This document shows positions 43,299 to 52,454 of a DNA stretch of 64,000 bases, piece by piece. The notes under the pieces are model-generated. The model saw only the letters and a list, made by a program, of their open reading frames with translations, was not told the origin of the DNA and made no database searches. Both the position numbers and the translations under genes were made by a program. The stretch is from an uncultured Afifella sp. GTDB lineage: Bacteria; Pseudomonadota; Alphaproteobacteria; Rhizobiales; Afifellaceae. Numbering within the stretch: position 1 is the stretch's first letter; each line of letters starts with the position of its first letter. The DNA lies in the NCBI GenBank assembly GCA_947259045.1, contig CAMYKZ010000013.1, positions 1-64,000 of the forward strand. The letters are read 5' to 3'.

Positions 43299-44135
43299 CT
43301 AGAATATTTTCAGGACGGGCAAGATGGAACCGACGCCGGTAATGGCCAGCAGAGGTGCGACCGCCGCGGCGCCGAACAATCCGTCAACCCGATCCAGAAC
43401 ACCGCCATGGCCGGGGATCAAAGTGCCGGAATCCTTGGCGCCGAACCGGCGTTTGACCGCCGATTCAAGAAAATCACCGGCCTGGCTGAAGACAGACAGG
43501 ACACCGGCAACCGCAATATCTCCGACCCTGGCATCCCCGGAGAGATAGATCGACATTGCCAGGCCCACCGCAAATGCAGCAGCCAATCCGCAAAGACCGC
43601 CGGACCAGGTTTTTTTCGGCGAAACCCGCGGCCATAATTTGGGGCCGCCGATCGCCCGGCCGCCGAAATAGGCGACGATATCGGTCGCCCAGACGACAAG
43701 CATGATGAATATGACTGCCGCCAGCCCTGTCGCGGGATCGGAACGGACAAGCATGAGACCTGCCGCCGGCAGGACAACATAAACCATGCCCATGCCGGCC
43801 CATTTCTGAGGCTCCAGCATCGTGCCGACAATCAAGGCGCCGGCGATCGGCGTCAGAAGAAAAATAGCGGCCAGATCCCATTGACAGAAATGGACCGACA
43901 AAAGACCGGCGGCTATGGCGCCGGCCATGGCAAACCGGGTCCATTCCGGTTTCTGCGGACCGCTCATCTCGGTCCATTCCCAAAACCCGAGAACTGCGAC
44001 AAGTATCACCAGGGCGGAAAATATCAACCCTCCTGTCCAGACCGCCAAAAGCACGATCGGCGCCAGCACCGCCGCCGATATGATCCTGAGCGTGAGGTTG
44101 CCCATCATTTGCTTTGTCACCGGCTGGTCAGGCAC
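43299..44135 (-). CDS. cdsA: Phosphatidate cytidylyltransferase
   Basis: About 278 residues from a GTG at 44135, favoured because GGAGG lies 8 bases upstream and the start overlaps the uppS stop by 8 bases; an ATG at 44108 or one at 44171 are alternatives. It makes CDP-diacylglycerol for phospholipid synthesis. About eight membrane helices; the C-terminal CDP-alcohol-type signature is SQAGDFLESAVKRRFGAKDSGTLIPGHGGVLDRVD, with KDSGTLIPGHGG as the core. CTP comes from PyrG. Confidence 0.93.
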   Translation of the reverse strand: MPDQPVTKQMMGNLTLRIISAAVLAPIVLLAVWTGGLIFSALVILVAVLGFWEWTEMSGPQKPEWTRFAMAGAIAAGLLSVHFCQWDLAAIFLLTPIAGALIVGTMLEPQKWAGMGMVYVVLPAAGLMLVRSDPATGLAAVIFIMLVVWATDIVAYFGGRAIGGPKLWPRVSPKKTWSGGLCGLAAAFAVGLAMSIYLSGDARVGDIAVAGVLSVFSQAGDFLESAVKRRFGAKDSGTLIPGHGGVLDRVDGLFGAAAVAPLLAITGVGSILPVLKIF

Positions 44136-44874
44136 TTCGAACACCTCCGTACCGGCGATCCCGGCTCGCATATTCCTGCAATGCGTCTTCGAAATCCTGG
44201 TCAGTAAAATCAGGCCAGAAAACCTGCGGGAAAAGAAATTCCGAATAGGCTGACTGCCAAAGCAGAAAGTTGCTGATGCGCTGTTCGCCCGATGTTCGGA
44301 TGATCAGATCCGGATCCGGGATACCGCTGGTATCAAGATGGCGTGCAAACTCTTCCGTCGTAAGTTCGTCAGCGGCGATTTCCCCGTTTGCGATCCGCTC
44401 TGCGGCGCGCCTCACCGCCCGCAATATCTCGTCACGCGAGCCGTAATTAAATGCCACGACCAGGTTCAGCCCGGTATTGCCGGCCGTATCAGCCTCTGCC
44501 TTTGCGATCATGTCCAGAATATCGGTTGGGATCCTGTCACGCGATCCGATGACCCGGATACGGACATTGTTCTTCGACAAATCGCTTAGATCACGGCGGA
44601 TAAAATAGCGCAGAAGATTGAGCAGATCCTCAACTTCGGAGGGAGGGCGTGACCAGTTTTCCGAACTGAAGCTGAACAGGGTCAGATACTTTATACCGCG
44701 TTCACCGGCGAATTTTGCCGCCCGTTTGACCGCTTCGACACCGCGGCGGTGACCTTCGCGCCGGGGCAGACCGCGGGTCTGGGCCCATCGTCCGTTACCG
44801 TCCATAATGATGGAAACGTGCTGCGGAATAACCGCATCACCGCATGACCTTTCTGGATCTGATTTAACCGACAT
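44128..44874 (-). CDS. uppS: Undecaprenyl diphosphate synthase
   Basis: 248 residues from ATG 44874 (AGGA about 6 bases upstream); the longer frame upstream is not conserved. A cis-prenyltransferase that makes the C55 carrier for peptidoglycan and LPS sugars. HVSIIMDGNGRWAQTRG holds the catalytic aspartate; LTLFSFSSENWSRP, VAFNYGSRDEI, DLIIRTSGEQRISNFLLWQ are conserved. frr ends 40 bases upstream. Confidence 0.96.
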   Translation of the reverse strand: MSVKSDPERSCGDAVIPQHVSIIMDGNGRWAQTRGLPRREGHRRGVEAVKRAAKFAGERGIKYLTLFSFSSENWSRPPSEVEDLLNLLRYFIRRDLSDLSKNNVRIRVIGSRDRIPTDILDMIAKAEADTAGNTGLNLVVAFNYGSRDEILRAVRRAAERIANGEIAADELTTEEFARHLDTSGIPDPDLIIRTSGEQRISNFLLWQSAYSEFLFPQVFWPDFTDQDFEDALQEYASRDRRYGGVRSA

Positions 44875-44914
44875 CACGCTTCCTGTCCGTGCTGCATCAT
44901 GATCTGCGCAGCAA

Positions 44915-45478
44915 TCAGACCTGGGTAATTTCTTCTTCCTTGCTTGCCAGCAATTCGTCGATCGCCTTGATCTTTTCATCCGTCAGCGTCTGCACCAGAT
45001 CTGCCTGGTGCTTGCTGTCATCCTTGCTGACATCGCCATCTTTTTCCATCGCCTTGAGGGTATCCATACCATCACGGCGTACATGTCTGACGGCAACCTT
45101 GGCGCCCTCGGCGTATTTATGGGCAATCTTGACGAGATCCTGTCGCCGTTCTGCGTTCAGTTCAGGAATCGGGATACGCAGAAGATTGCCTTCCATGACC
45201 GGATTGAGGCCAAGGCTGGAATCTCGAATAGCCTTGTCGACCGCTGCAACCAGCCCCTGATCCCAGACCTGCACGGTTACCATGCGCGATTCAGGCACAC
45301 TGACTGTCCCGACCTGGTTGATCGGCATTTTCGACCCGTAGGCATCGACATCGACCGGATCAAGAAGACTGGCGGATGCGCGGCCGGTGCGAAGTCCGGA
45401 GAGCTCTGTTCTGAGCACGGAAATCGCGCCGTCCATGCGCCGCTCAAGATCCTTGAGGTCCACTTCCATATCGCTCAT
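44915..45478 (-). CDS. frr: Ribosome recycling factor
   Basis: 187 residues, the standard length. With EF-G it splits post-termination ribosomes. Conserved [14 protein letters not shown] and [28 protein letters not shown] (quoted in part: [13 protein letters not shown]) in the three-helix bundle are present. It lies 26 bases after pyrH, the usual tsf-pyrH-frr order. Confidence 0.97.
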   Translation of the reverse strand: MSDMEVDLKDLERRMDGAISVLRTELSGLRTGRASASLLDPVDVDAYGSKMPINQVGTVSVPESRMVTVQVWDQGLVAAVDKAIRDSSLGLNPVMEGNLLRIPIPELNAERRQDLVKIAHKYAEGAKVAVRHVRRDGMDTLKAMEKDGDVSKDDSKHQADLVQTLTDEKIKAIDELLASKEEEITQV

Positions 45479-45504
45479 CTGAATATTCCTCCACTACGTA
45501 CGCA

Positions 45505-46242
45505 TCACGATATTCCGGCAGTCGCCGAAGAGACGATTGTGCCAACGGGTTCGCCGGCAACAATCCGTGAAAGCGCACCTTTATTGTGCACATCGAAGAC
45601 AATGATCGGCAAGGCGTTATCACGGGCAAGCGCAAAAGCGGCCGTATCCATCACCGCCAGATCGCGACTGATCGCCTCTTCATAGGTGATCTGTTCATAA
45701 CGTTTTGCGTCCGGGTTGTGTTTCGGGTCGGCGGAATAGACACCGTCGACCTGGGTTCCCTTGAGAAGCGCATCGCATTCCAGTTCAAGCGCCCGCAGCG
45801 CGGCACCGCTGTCGGTGGTGAAATAAGGGTTGCCCGTCCCGCCGGCAAGAACGACAACGAGACCTTTCTGCATATGCCACGATGCCCGGCGATGGATATA
45901 GGTTTCGCAAACCGATGGCATCTCAATGGCAGACATCGCCCGCGCTTCCACACCTTCACGCACCAGCGCAGCCTCGAGAGACAGGGCATTCATCACCGTT
46001 GCCAGCATACCCATATGATCGCCGGTCACCCTGTCGCCGCCCTTGGCCGCCAGAGCCACGCCGCGAAATATGTTGCCGCCGCCGATGACAACCGCAACTT
46101 CCGTGCCGGATTTTCTGACCGTGGCAATCTCGGACGCAAACCTGGAAACAACCTTGTCATCGATCCCGAACGGCTGGTCGCCCATCAGCGCTTCACCCGA
46201 TAGTTTCAGAAGAATTCGCCTGGGCTTTGGTCGAACTGACAT
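45505..46242 (-). CDS. pyrH: UMP kinase
   Basis: 245 residues. Phosphorylates UMP to UDP; hexameric, GTP-activated family. Motifs: [13 protein letters not shown] at the N-terminus, [30 protein letters not shown] and [24 protein letters not shown] leads to UTP and CTP via PyrG. The start is 41 bases downstream of the tsf terminator, so expression needs its own promoter or read-through. Confidence 0.96.
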   Translation of the reverse strand: MSVRPKPRRILLKLSGEALMGDQPFGIDDKVVSRFASEIATVRKSGTEVAVVIGGGNIFRGVALAAKGGDRVTGDHMGMLATVMNALSLEAALVREGVEARAMSAIEMPSVCETYIHRRASWHMQKGLVVVLAGGTGNPYFTTDSGAALRALELECDALLKGTQVDGVYSADPKHNPDAKRYEQITYEEAISRDLAVMDTAAFALARDNALPIIVFDVHNKGALSRIVAGEPVGTIVSSATAGIS

Positions 46243-46283
46243 GCTGCCGCTTCTTCGCTGGTTTATTGAACGTCCAATAGCGC

Positions 46284-46322
46284 ATAAAACAAGGGCGCCG
46301 GCATGTCACGCCGACGCCCTTG
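46284..46322 (-). terminator. Intrinsic terminator after tsf
   Basis: CAAGGGCG-C-CGGC / GCCG-A-CGCCCTTG stem (one internal mismatch) around a 7-base loop at 46290-46322, followed on the minus strand by TTTTA. It lies about 19 bases past the tsf stop and separates rpsB-tsf from pyrH. Confidence 0.88.
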
Positions 46323-46340
46323 ATAAAAATGTATATTTTT

Positions 46341-47264
46341 TCAGCTCTGGCCGGCGACAGCCGCAACCTCCGCTGCAAAATCCGGCTCAGGGTCTTTTTC
46401 CACGCCTTCACCAAGCTTGAAGCATACATAGCCTGAAATCGACACCGGAGCGCCGATATCGCCCTCAGATTCAGCCAGGACTTTTTCAATCGAACGCTCT
46501 CCGTCGATGACAAAAACCTGTTTCAGCAGAACCGATTCCTCGTAGAATTTCCGCATCCGGCCATCAACCATCTTCTCGATGATATTGTCCGGCTTGCCGC
46601 TTTCGCGAGCCTGTTCGGCAAAAACCGAGCGCTCACGGTCCACGGTCGCCGCGTCCAGATCGTCAACACTGAGCGCCAACGGGTTTGCAGCCGCCACATG
46701 CATCGCGATCTGGCGGCCGAGTGCCGTCAGCTTTTCACGGTCACCGGTCGATTGCAGACCGACCAGAACGCCGATTTTACCGAGATTTGGAGCAACTGCG
46801 GAATGGACATAACTTGCCACAACACCGGTTTCGACGCTGACCTTTGCCGAACGGCGGAATGTCATGTTCTCGCCGATTGTGGCAATAGCGTCGCTGACCG
46901 ACTGTTCGACGGATTTGCCGCCGATGCTGGCAGCCTTTACCGCATCCAGGCTCCCGTCAGTGCCAAGTGCTGCCTGGGCAATCGACGTAACAAGTCCCTG
47001 GAACTGATCGTTGCGGGCCACGAAATCAGTCTCTGAATTGACTTCGACGACGATCGCTTCGGTTCCCGAACCTGCGACGCTGATCAGGCCTTCGGAGGCA
47101 ACACGTGACGATTTCTTCTCTGCTTTGGCGATGCCTTTGGCGCGCAGCCAGTCGACTGCAGCCTCCATGTCGCCATTGGCCTCCTGCAGGGCCGATTTGC
47201 AATCCATCATGCCGGCGCCGGTTTTGTCGCGCAGTTCTTTTACCATCTGGGCTGTGACGGCCAT
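46341..47264 (-). CDS. tsf: Elongation factor Ts
   Basis: 307 residues. Nucleotide exchange factor for EF-Tu. N-terminal UBA-like domain with [20 protein letters not shown] and the [10 protein letters not shown] loop are conserved. It is 46 bases after rpsB and is followed by a strong terminator, giving an rpsB-tsf transcription unit. Confidence 0.97.
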   Translation of the reverse strand: MAVTAQMVKELRDKTGAGMMDCKSALQEANGDMEAAVDWLRAKGIAKAEKKSSRVASEGLISVAGSGTEAIVVEVNSETDFVARNDQFQGLVTSIAQAALGTDGSLDAVKAASIGGKSVEQSVSDAIATIGENMTFRRSAKVSVETGVVASYVHSAVAPNLGKIGVLVGLQSTGDREKLTALGRQIAMHVAAANPLALSVDDLDAATVDRERSVFAEQARESGKPDNIIEKMVDGRMRKFYEESVLLKQVFVIDGERSIEKVLAESEGDIGAPVSISGYVCFKLGEGVEKDPEPDFAAEVAAVAGQS

Positions 47265-47310
47265 GGTCTATCCTCTCAAACGTTCTGGCAATTTGTTTCA
47301 GTCAGGCGGG

Positions 47311-48513
47311 TCAGCCCTCGGCGAGTTTCTTCGCCTGGGCAATCCAGTCATCACGGTCAATACGACCCTTGAAACTCAATGCATCGTCAACCTTGGTCAC
47401 ATCCTCCGGGGAGAACGCGGCAATCTGGGCAAACCTGGTAATTCCAAGGCCGTGCAGCTTGCCTTCCAGAACCGGACCAACACCGGAGATCTGCTTCAGA
47501 TCATCGGGGTCGCCTTCCGGAGCGGTAAACAGCGCTGCACCCTCTGCCGCGGCCGGCTCTTCCGCCTTCGCGTCTGCAGCGGGCGCTGCTTCGGCGGGCG
47601 CTGCTTTCGCAGGTGCTGCTTCTTTGACAGGTGCTGCTTCGGCGGACACTGCTTTCGCAGGCGCTGCTTCGGCAGGTGCTGCTTCGGCAGGTGCTGGTTC
47701 GGCGGGAGCAGCCTCAACTTGCGCTGGCACCTCAACGACTGCAGCTTCAGGTTCTGCAGCGGCTTCCAGTGCCGCCTCAACCGGCACCTCTACCGAGGCG
47801 CCGACATCAATGCCCATTTCGCCCTGGGAGCGCGAAATTCCGTCAAGTGCAGCACGCGCGATCAGATCACAATAAAGCGTAATCGCGCGGCCCGCATCGT
47901 CATTGCCCGGGATCGGGTAAGCGACGCCGGCCGGATCGCAATTGGTATCGAGGATCGCCGCAACCGGGATGTTCAGCCGCTGGGCTTCGTTGATGGCGAT
48001 CGCTTCCTTGTTCGTGTCGATGACAAACAGCATGTCGGGAACGCCGCCCATATCCTTGATGCCGCCGAGGGCGCGCTCAAGCTTGTCGCGTTCGCGGGTC
48101 AAGGACAGCAATTCTTTCTTGGTCAGCCCCTGAACGCCATGATCCAGCATCTCTTCCAGTGTCTTCAGACGCTTGATGGAATTCGAAATCGTCTTCCAGT
48201 TTGTCAGCATGCCGCCAAGCCAGCGCGCATTGACATAATACTGCGCGGAACGGCGGGCCGCGTCGGCGACAATTACCGATGCCTGGCGTTTGGTGCCGAC
48301 AAACAGAATGCGGCCACCCTTGGCGACGGTATCACTGACGGCAGTGAGCGCCTGATGCAGCATCGGGACGGTCTGGGCCAGATCGATAATGTGGATATTA
48401 TTGCGGTCGCCGAAAATGTATCCAGACATTTTCGGGTTCCAGCGGTGGGTCTGATGACCAAAATGTACGCCAGCCTCAAGCAGCTGACGCATCGAATAAT
48501 CGGGAAGCGTCAT
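47311..48513 (-). CDS. rpsB: Ribosomal protein S2 with long C-terminal extension
   Basis: 400 residues against ~250 for ordinary S2. Residues 1-230 are a complete S2 ([53 protein letters not shown]). Residues ~235-335 are an Ala/Glu/Pro-rich linker of pentapeptide-like [10 protein letters not shown] repeats. Residues ~337-400 form a helix-hairpin-helix-like module ([17 protein letters not shown] ... [15 protein letters not shown]) that also occurs, from memory, as C-terminal extensions on L21 and NuoE in Rhizobiales. Not a frameshift artefact: the frame is continuous. GGAG lies 7 bases before the ATG. Confidence 0.95.
   Translation of the reverse strand: MTLPDYSMRQLLEAGVHFGHQTHRWNPKMSGYIFGDRNNIHIIDLAQTVPMLHQALTAVSDTVAKGGRILFVGTKRQASVIVADAARRSAQYYVNARWLGGMLTNWKTISNSIKRLKTLEEMLDHGVQGLTKKELLSLTRERDKLERALGGIKDMGGVPDMLFVIDTNKEAIAINEAQRLNIPVAAILDTNCDPAGVAYPIPGNDDAGRAITLYCDLIARAALDGISRSQGEMGIDVGASVEVPVEAALEAAAEPEAAVVEVPAQVEAAPAEPAPAEAAPAEAAPAKAVSAEAAPVKEAAPAKAAPAEAAPAADAKAEEPAAAEGAALFTAPEGDPDDLKQISGVGPVLEGKLHGLGITRFAQIAAFSPEDVTKVDDALSFKGRIDRDDWIAQAKKLAEG
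47583..47707. repeat. Imperfect 15-bp tandem repeats encoding the S2 linker
   Basis: Degenerate copies of a 15-base unit (GGTGCTGCTTCGGCA and variants on the plus strand), about eight in a row, encoding [10 protein letters not shown]-type pentapeptides in rpsB. Tandem repeats in frame can change copy number without breaking the gene. Confidence 0.75.
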
Positions 48514-48562
48514 TTCAATTCTCCGGTTTGTCCTCCGCGGGCACTGGCAAAAGCCACCGGAC

Positions 48563-48578
48563 TAGCCATTTCTGGCTA
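48563..48578 (-). promoter_or_regulatory. Hairpin in the rpsB 5' leader
   Basis: TAGCCA-TTTC-TGGCTA, a perfect 6-bp stem with a 4-base loop inside the ~80-base leader between the predicted rpsB start site and the ATG. A possible autogenous control element for S2, by analogy with other ribosomal leaders; no family match can be claimed. Confidence 0.35.
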
Positions 48579-48602
48579 TAAACCCGCGTGTGAGATGCGC
48601 GC

Positions 48603-48631
48603 CTTATAAGCAAAGCGGAATTATTGTGCAA
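48603..48631 (-). promoter_or_regulatory. Promoter of rpsB-tsf
   Basis: On the minus strand TTGCAC (48626-48631) and TATAAG (48603-48608) are exactly 17 bases apart. The -10 matches five of six consensus positions. Transcription would begin near 48596, giving a leader of about 80 bases. Confidence 0.55.
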
Positions 48632-48672
48632 TGCGGAAAATGCCTGTGGCGCAGATTTGTTTTCAGCGCTTT

Positions 48673-48698
48673 TTCAGACCGGATCTTCCAGGTCTGAA
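48673..48698. repeat. Inverted repeat directly after the dnaE stop
   Basis: TTCAGACC (48673-48680) and GGTCTGAA (48691-48698), a perfect 8-bp stem with a 10-base loop starting 2 bases after dnaE. On the minus strand it is followed by A residues rather than T, so it does not look like an intrinsic terminator. It may protect the dnaE 3' end. Confidence 0.5.
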
Positions 48699-48699
48699 C

Positions 48700-51600
48700 T
48701 CAACGGATCGCGGCATTCTCGATATGCACGACGCCTGGGACCGACTTTATCGCTCCCGCGACCGCTGTCGTGACCCGGTAGCGGCCGGGCAATTTGATCT
48801 CGACCTCCTGCTTCCTGTCCGCCAGCATACAGATGAAGCTCACTTCGCCCTCGCCGTCCGCCTCAAGCCGTTTGGCCACATGCTGCACCGGGTCAAGTCG
48901 GTCGACGAATATCCGCAATGTGCCTGACGTTCTGGCGGCGGCTTCCTCCAGCGGCTCAAAAGCCATGATGCGAACCCGGATATCTTCCGTTTCGGCTTCA
49001 TATTCTCCTGAGATACGGAGCAGGAACGATGTCCCCGGCAATAACCGATCACGCCATTCGGTAAGCCGCTCCTCATAGACCGTCGCTTCGAACTGTCCGG
49101 AAGGATCTGACAGGGTGAGGATCCCCATCCGGCCGCCGGTGCGTGTGCGCCGTTCCTGCTTCTGGACAATTGTCGCGCCGATCAGCCCTGCCCGGACGTG
49201 ATCGCGGCGGACCTGGCCGGCAAATGTTTTCCAGGAAACACCGCCGCGGCTTTCAATCAGATCGCCATAATCATCGAGCGGATGCGCCGTCAGGAAAGCG
49301 CCAATTGCCTGGAATTCCCGGTGCAGCCGGTCTGCAGGCGTCCAGGGATCGGCAGGCTGCAGGACGACCTGATTGACGTCGGCAATATCGCCAAACAGAT
49401 CACCGACGCCGCTCTCAGTCCGCTGAACGCGCTCCTGGGCCGCAGCCACTATCTTGCCGACACTTTCAAAGACAATGGCCCGCTCAGGCACCATACTGTC
49501 GAAAGCGCCAGCCTGGACAAGGCATTCCATGGCCCGTTTCGACATGATCCCCGGTTCTATCCTGCCGGCAAAATCGGACAGGTCCGCAAACGGCCGGTTG
49601 CCGCGGGCTACCGCCACGTGCTCCACAACCTGCGATCCAACCCCTTTGAGCGCTCCGAGTGCATAAATGATCTTGCCGTCCGACACGTCGAACACAGGGC
49701 CGGACCGGTTGATGTCGGGAGCGATCACATCGATGCCCATGCGTTCCGCTTCGTGGCGGAATTCGTTCAGCTTGTCCGTATTGCCGCTATCCAGCGTCAT
49801 CGACGCTGCGAGAAATTCAACGGGATAATTCGCCTTCAGATAGGCCGTCTGATAGGCAACCAGCGCATAAGCGGCCGCATGGGATTTGTTGAACCCGTAA
49901 CTGGCGAACTTTGCCACCAGATCGAACACCATGACCGCATCCGGCTTGCTGACCCCCTGCTCCACGGCGCCGTCGACAAAACGGGCGCGCTGGGCATCCA
50001 TTTCCGCCTTGATCTTCTTGCCCATCGCGCGCCGCAGCAGATCCGCCTCGCCCAGCGAATAGCCGGACAGGGTCTGGGCGATCTGCATCACCTGTTCCTG
50101 GTAGATGATGACGCCGTAGGTTTCCTTCAGGATCGGTTCCAGCAGCGGGTGCAGATAATCAGGCTCCTCTTCACCGTGCTTGCGGCGGTTGTAGGTCGGA
50201 ATGTTGTCCATCGGGCCCGGCCGGTAGAGCGCCACAAGAGCAATAATATCCTCAAACCGGTCAGCCCTCATACCCACAAGCGCGCGGCGCATGCCCTGGC
50301 TTTCAACCTGGAACACACCGACCGTCTCGCCGCGGGCCAGCATCGCAAAGGTCTTTTCGTCGTCCAGCGGCAGGGCCGACAGGTCGATTTCGATATCACG
50401 CTTGCGCAAATGTTCGACGGTCTTTTCCAGAACTGTCAGGGTCTTCAGGCCGAGGAAATCGAACTTGACCAGACCCGCCTGCTCAACCCATTTCATATTG
50501 AATTGGGTGACCGGAATATCGGACCGCGGGTCACGGTAGAGCGGTACCAGTTGCTGCAATGGCCGGTCGCCGATGACAATACCGGCGGCGTGGGTCGAGG
50601 CGTGCCGGTAAAGTCCCTCAAGCTTCATCGCAATGTCGAGCAGCTGGCCTACGATCGGTTCGGCCTTGCGGGCCTCGCCGAAGCGCGGTTCGCCGGCAAC
50701 GGCCTCCGCCAGGGTTACCGGATTTGCCGGGTCCGCCGGCACCATCTTGCACAGCCTGTCGACCTGGCCGTAGGGCATTTCCAGCACCCGTCCGACATCA
50801 CGCAGAGCCGCACGCGCCTGTAATGTCCCGAATGTGATGATCTGCGCAACCTTGTCGCTACCATAACGGCGCTGGACATACCCGATCACCTCGTCGCGGC
50901 GTTCCTGGCAGAAGTCGATGTCGAAATCCGGCATCGAAACGCGATCGGGATTGAGAAACCGTTCAAACAGCAGAGCAAACCGCAACGGGTCCAGATCGGT
51001 GACGGTCAGAGCCCATGCGACGACGGAACCCGCTCCGGAACCGCGCCCCGGGCCAACCGGAATCGATTGCTCCTTGGCCCATTTGATAAAATCGGCAACG
51101 ATCAGGAAATATCCCGGATATTGCATCCGCTCGATCACGCCGAGCTCAAAATCAAGCCGGGTCCGGTAATCCTCTTCGCTGAGCCCGGGTGCACAGCCAT
51201 GCATCGCCAGCCGCGTAGCCAGCCCTGCTTGCGCCTGCCGGCGAAGCTCGGCCGCTTCCGCCTCGACGGCCGAAGCCCCGTCGCCCTCGCCCTCGGTGAA
51301 CCGGGGCAGAATCGGCGCAATCGTGACCGGCCGAAAATGGCAGCGCATCGCAATCTCGATGCTGGCGTCAAGAGCCTCGGGAAGATCGCCAAACCGCTGC
51401 ACCATTTCCTTCTGGGTGGCAAAATGATGGTCCTGCGTCAGCCGACGGCGATTGTCTTCCGATACGACACGCCCCTCGGCCACAGCCAGCAAGGCATCAT
51501 GAGCTTCATAATCGGACCGGCTCGGGAAAAACGGTTCGTTGGTTGCCACAATCGGCAAACCGGCGGCATATGCCGCAGACAGGATGTCATTCTCGCCCTG

Positions 51601-52185
51601 GGCTTCGACCGCCATTCCGTGGCGTTCAATACTGACATAGAGCCTGTCTGCAAAAAGATCGGAAAGCCGTGCAAGGCGGGCTCGAACGGTTTCTGAATCG
51701 CCTTCCGCGGCACGGCCGTAGAGCACGCCGTCATGGCCGCCGGTCAATGCGATCAATCCGCTGCTGTATCCAGCCAGATAATCCATCACGATCGGCTCGC
51801 CACGGCCGTTTTCGCTCAGATAATAATCGGTCACCAGGTGAACCAGATTGCGGTATCCGGTTTCATTCGTACACAGAAACTGCATCCAGCATGTCTCAAT
51901 GGCCGAACCGGACCTGGACCCGATTGCCCCCTGAGCGACGTCCATTGTTTTGCCGGCATCAAAGACAACAGGCAGCTTGCAGCCGATAATCGGCTGCAGA
52001 CCAGCGCCTGCAGCCTTTTCTGAAAGCTCCAGTGCACCAAACAGGTTTGCGCTGTCGGTCACACCTATCGCCGGCATATTGTCGCCGACAGCCCGCTTGA
52101 TCAGCTCGGCAATCGGCAGTGCCCCTTCCAGCAGCGAAAAGGCGGAATGGCAATTCAGATGGATGAACCGGACAGTTTCGGCCAC
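48700..52185 (-). CDS. dnaE: DNA polymerase III alpha subunit
   Basis: 1161 residues, the usual DnaE1 length. Replicative polymerase. N-terminal PHP domain (about 6-275, HLNCHSAFSLLEGA), polymerase core with the catalytic PDFDIDF near residue 416, GPGRGSGAGSVVAW, the Lys/Arg-rich palm-finger parts and HASTHAAGIVIGDR, then HhH (FNKSHAAAYALVAYQTAYLKA) and OB-fold (about 985-1075) domains. No short-form DnaE2/ImuC features and no imuA/imuB neighbours. The SidA-like peptide gene lies 91 bases upstream on the same strand. Confidence 0.97.
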   Translation of the reverse strand: MAETVRFIHLNCHSAFSLLEGALPIAELIKRAVGDNMPAIGVTDSANLFGALELSEKAAGAGLQPIIGCKLPVVFDAGKTMDVAQGAIGSRSGSAIETCWMQFLCTNETGYRNLVHLVTDYYLSENGRGEPIVMDYLAGYSSGLIALTGGHDGVLYGRAAEGDSETVRARLARLSDLFADRLYVSIERHGMAVEAQGENDILSAAYAAGLPIVATNEPFFPSRSDYEAHDALLAVAEGRVVSEDNRRRLTQDHHFATQKEMVQRFGDLPEALDASIEIAMRCHFRPVTIAPILPRFTEGEGDGASAVEAEAAELRRQAQAGLATRLAMHGCAPGLSEEDYRTRLDFELGVIERMQYPGYFLIVADFIKWAKEQSIPVGPGRGSGAGSVVAWALTVTDLDPLRFALLFERFLNPDRVSMPDFDIDFCQERRDEVIGYVQRRYGSDKVAQIITFGTLQARAALRDVGRVLEMPYGQVDRLCKMVPADPANPVTLAEAVAGEPRFGEARKAEPIVGQLLDIAMKLEGLYRHASTHAAGIVIGDRPLQQLVPLYRDPRSDIPVTQFNMKWVEQAGLVKFDFLGLKTLTVLEKTVEHLRKRDIEIDLSALPLDDEKTFAMLARGETVGVFQVESQGMRRALVGMRADRFEDIIALVALYRPGPMDNIPTYNRRKHGEEEPDYLHPLLEPILKETYGVIIYQEQVMQIAQTLSGYSLGEADLLRRAMGKKIKAEMDAQRARFVDGAVEQGVSKPDAVMVFDLVAKFASYGFNKSHAAAYALVAYQTAYLKANYPVEFLAASMTLDSGNTDKLNEFRHEAERMGIDVIAPDINRSGPVFDVSDGKIIYALGALKGVGSQVVEHVAVARGNRPFADLSDFAGRIEPGIMSKRAMECLVQAGAFDSMVPERAIVFESVGKIVAAAQERVQRTESGVGDLFGDIADVNQVVLQPADPWTPADRLHREFQAIGAFLTAHPLDDYGDLIESRGGVSWKTFAGQVRRDHVRAGLIGATIVQKQERRTRTGGRMGILTLSDPSGQFEATVYEERLTEWRDRLLPGTSFLLRISGEYEAETEDIRVRIMAFEPLEEAAARTSGTLRIFVDRLDPVQHVAKRLEADGEGEVSFICMLADRKQEVEIKLPGRYRVTTAVAGAIKSVPGVVHIENAAIR

Positions 52186-52276
52186 AGGTGATTCTCCGCT
52201 GATACCCGATCAGCAAAATGAACCTCCCGCACCTGCCCGTCCAGTTGCCAGCGGCATTATCCCCGATGTTCAGACA

Positions 52277-52375
52277 TCAGACTCCGGCGCTTATACCCGC
52301 CGCTATCAACGTCAGGCACGCGACCATCATACCAACAGAAACCAGTGAAATCGCCTCGCGGAAGAACCATGTCAT
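52277..52375 (-). CDS. 32-residue membrane peptide, candidate SidA-type SOS division inhibitor
   Basis: A 33-codon frame: ATG at 52375, TGA at 52277-52279. The peptide starts MTWFFREAISLVSVGM and continues as one hydrophobic helix (VACLTLIAAGISAG) to the end; a short charged N-terminus plus single helix. GGGG lies 7 bases before the ATG. A near-consensus promoter with a LexA-like box lies just upstream. In Caulobacter, SidA is a 29-residue SOS-induced inner-membrane peptide that blocks division through FtsW/FtsN; as I recall its gene also neighbours dnaE. I could not compare sequences, so orthology is inference from size, topology, control site and place. Confidence 0.6.
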   Translation of the reverse strand: MTWFFREAISLVSVGMMVACLTLIAAGISAGV

Positions 52376-52392
52376 TGCTTTACCCCATGTTT

Positions 52393-52407
52393 GTTCTATT
52401 TTTGTAC
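52393..52407. promoter_or_regulatory. LexA-like box overlapping the small membrane-peptide promoter
   Basis: Plus strand GTTC-N7-GTAC (52393-52396, 52404-52407): one mismatch from the SOS box GTTC-N7-GTTC seen in perfect form upstream of lexA here. It overlaps the -10 element of the minus-strand promoter, the right place for repression. Confidence 0.6.
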
Positions 52408-52429
52408 ACATGAAGTAACCAAACGTCAA
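52401..52429 (-). promoter_or_regulatory. Promoter of the small membrane-peptide gene
   Basis: Minus strand TTGACG (52424-52429), 17-base spacer, TACAAA (52401-52406). The -35 matches five of six positions. It lies about 25 bases from the start codon and 25 bases past the lolD stop. Confidence 0.55.
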
Positions 52430-52454
52430 GCAGAAAATACATGTGTCAACAATG

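Noticed and set aside
47011-48609. 532-codon plus-strand frame opposite rpsB and tsf
   Set aside because: Low-complexity Cys/Arg/Phe-rich translation mirrors the S2 linker repeats; antisense shadow.
48673-48698. Intrinsic terminator after dnaE
   Set aside because: The coding-strand sequence after the stem is A-rich, not T-rich.
49198-50823. 541-codon open frame on the plus strand opposite dnaE
   Set aside because: It is antisense to an intact, strongly conserved dnaE, has no recognisable domain, and reflects GC-rich codon bias.
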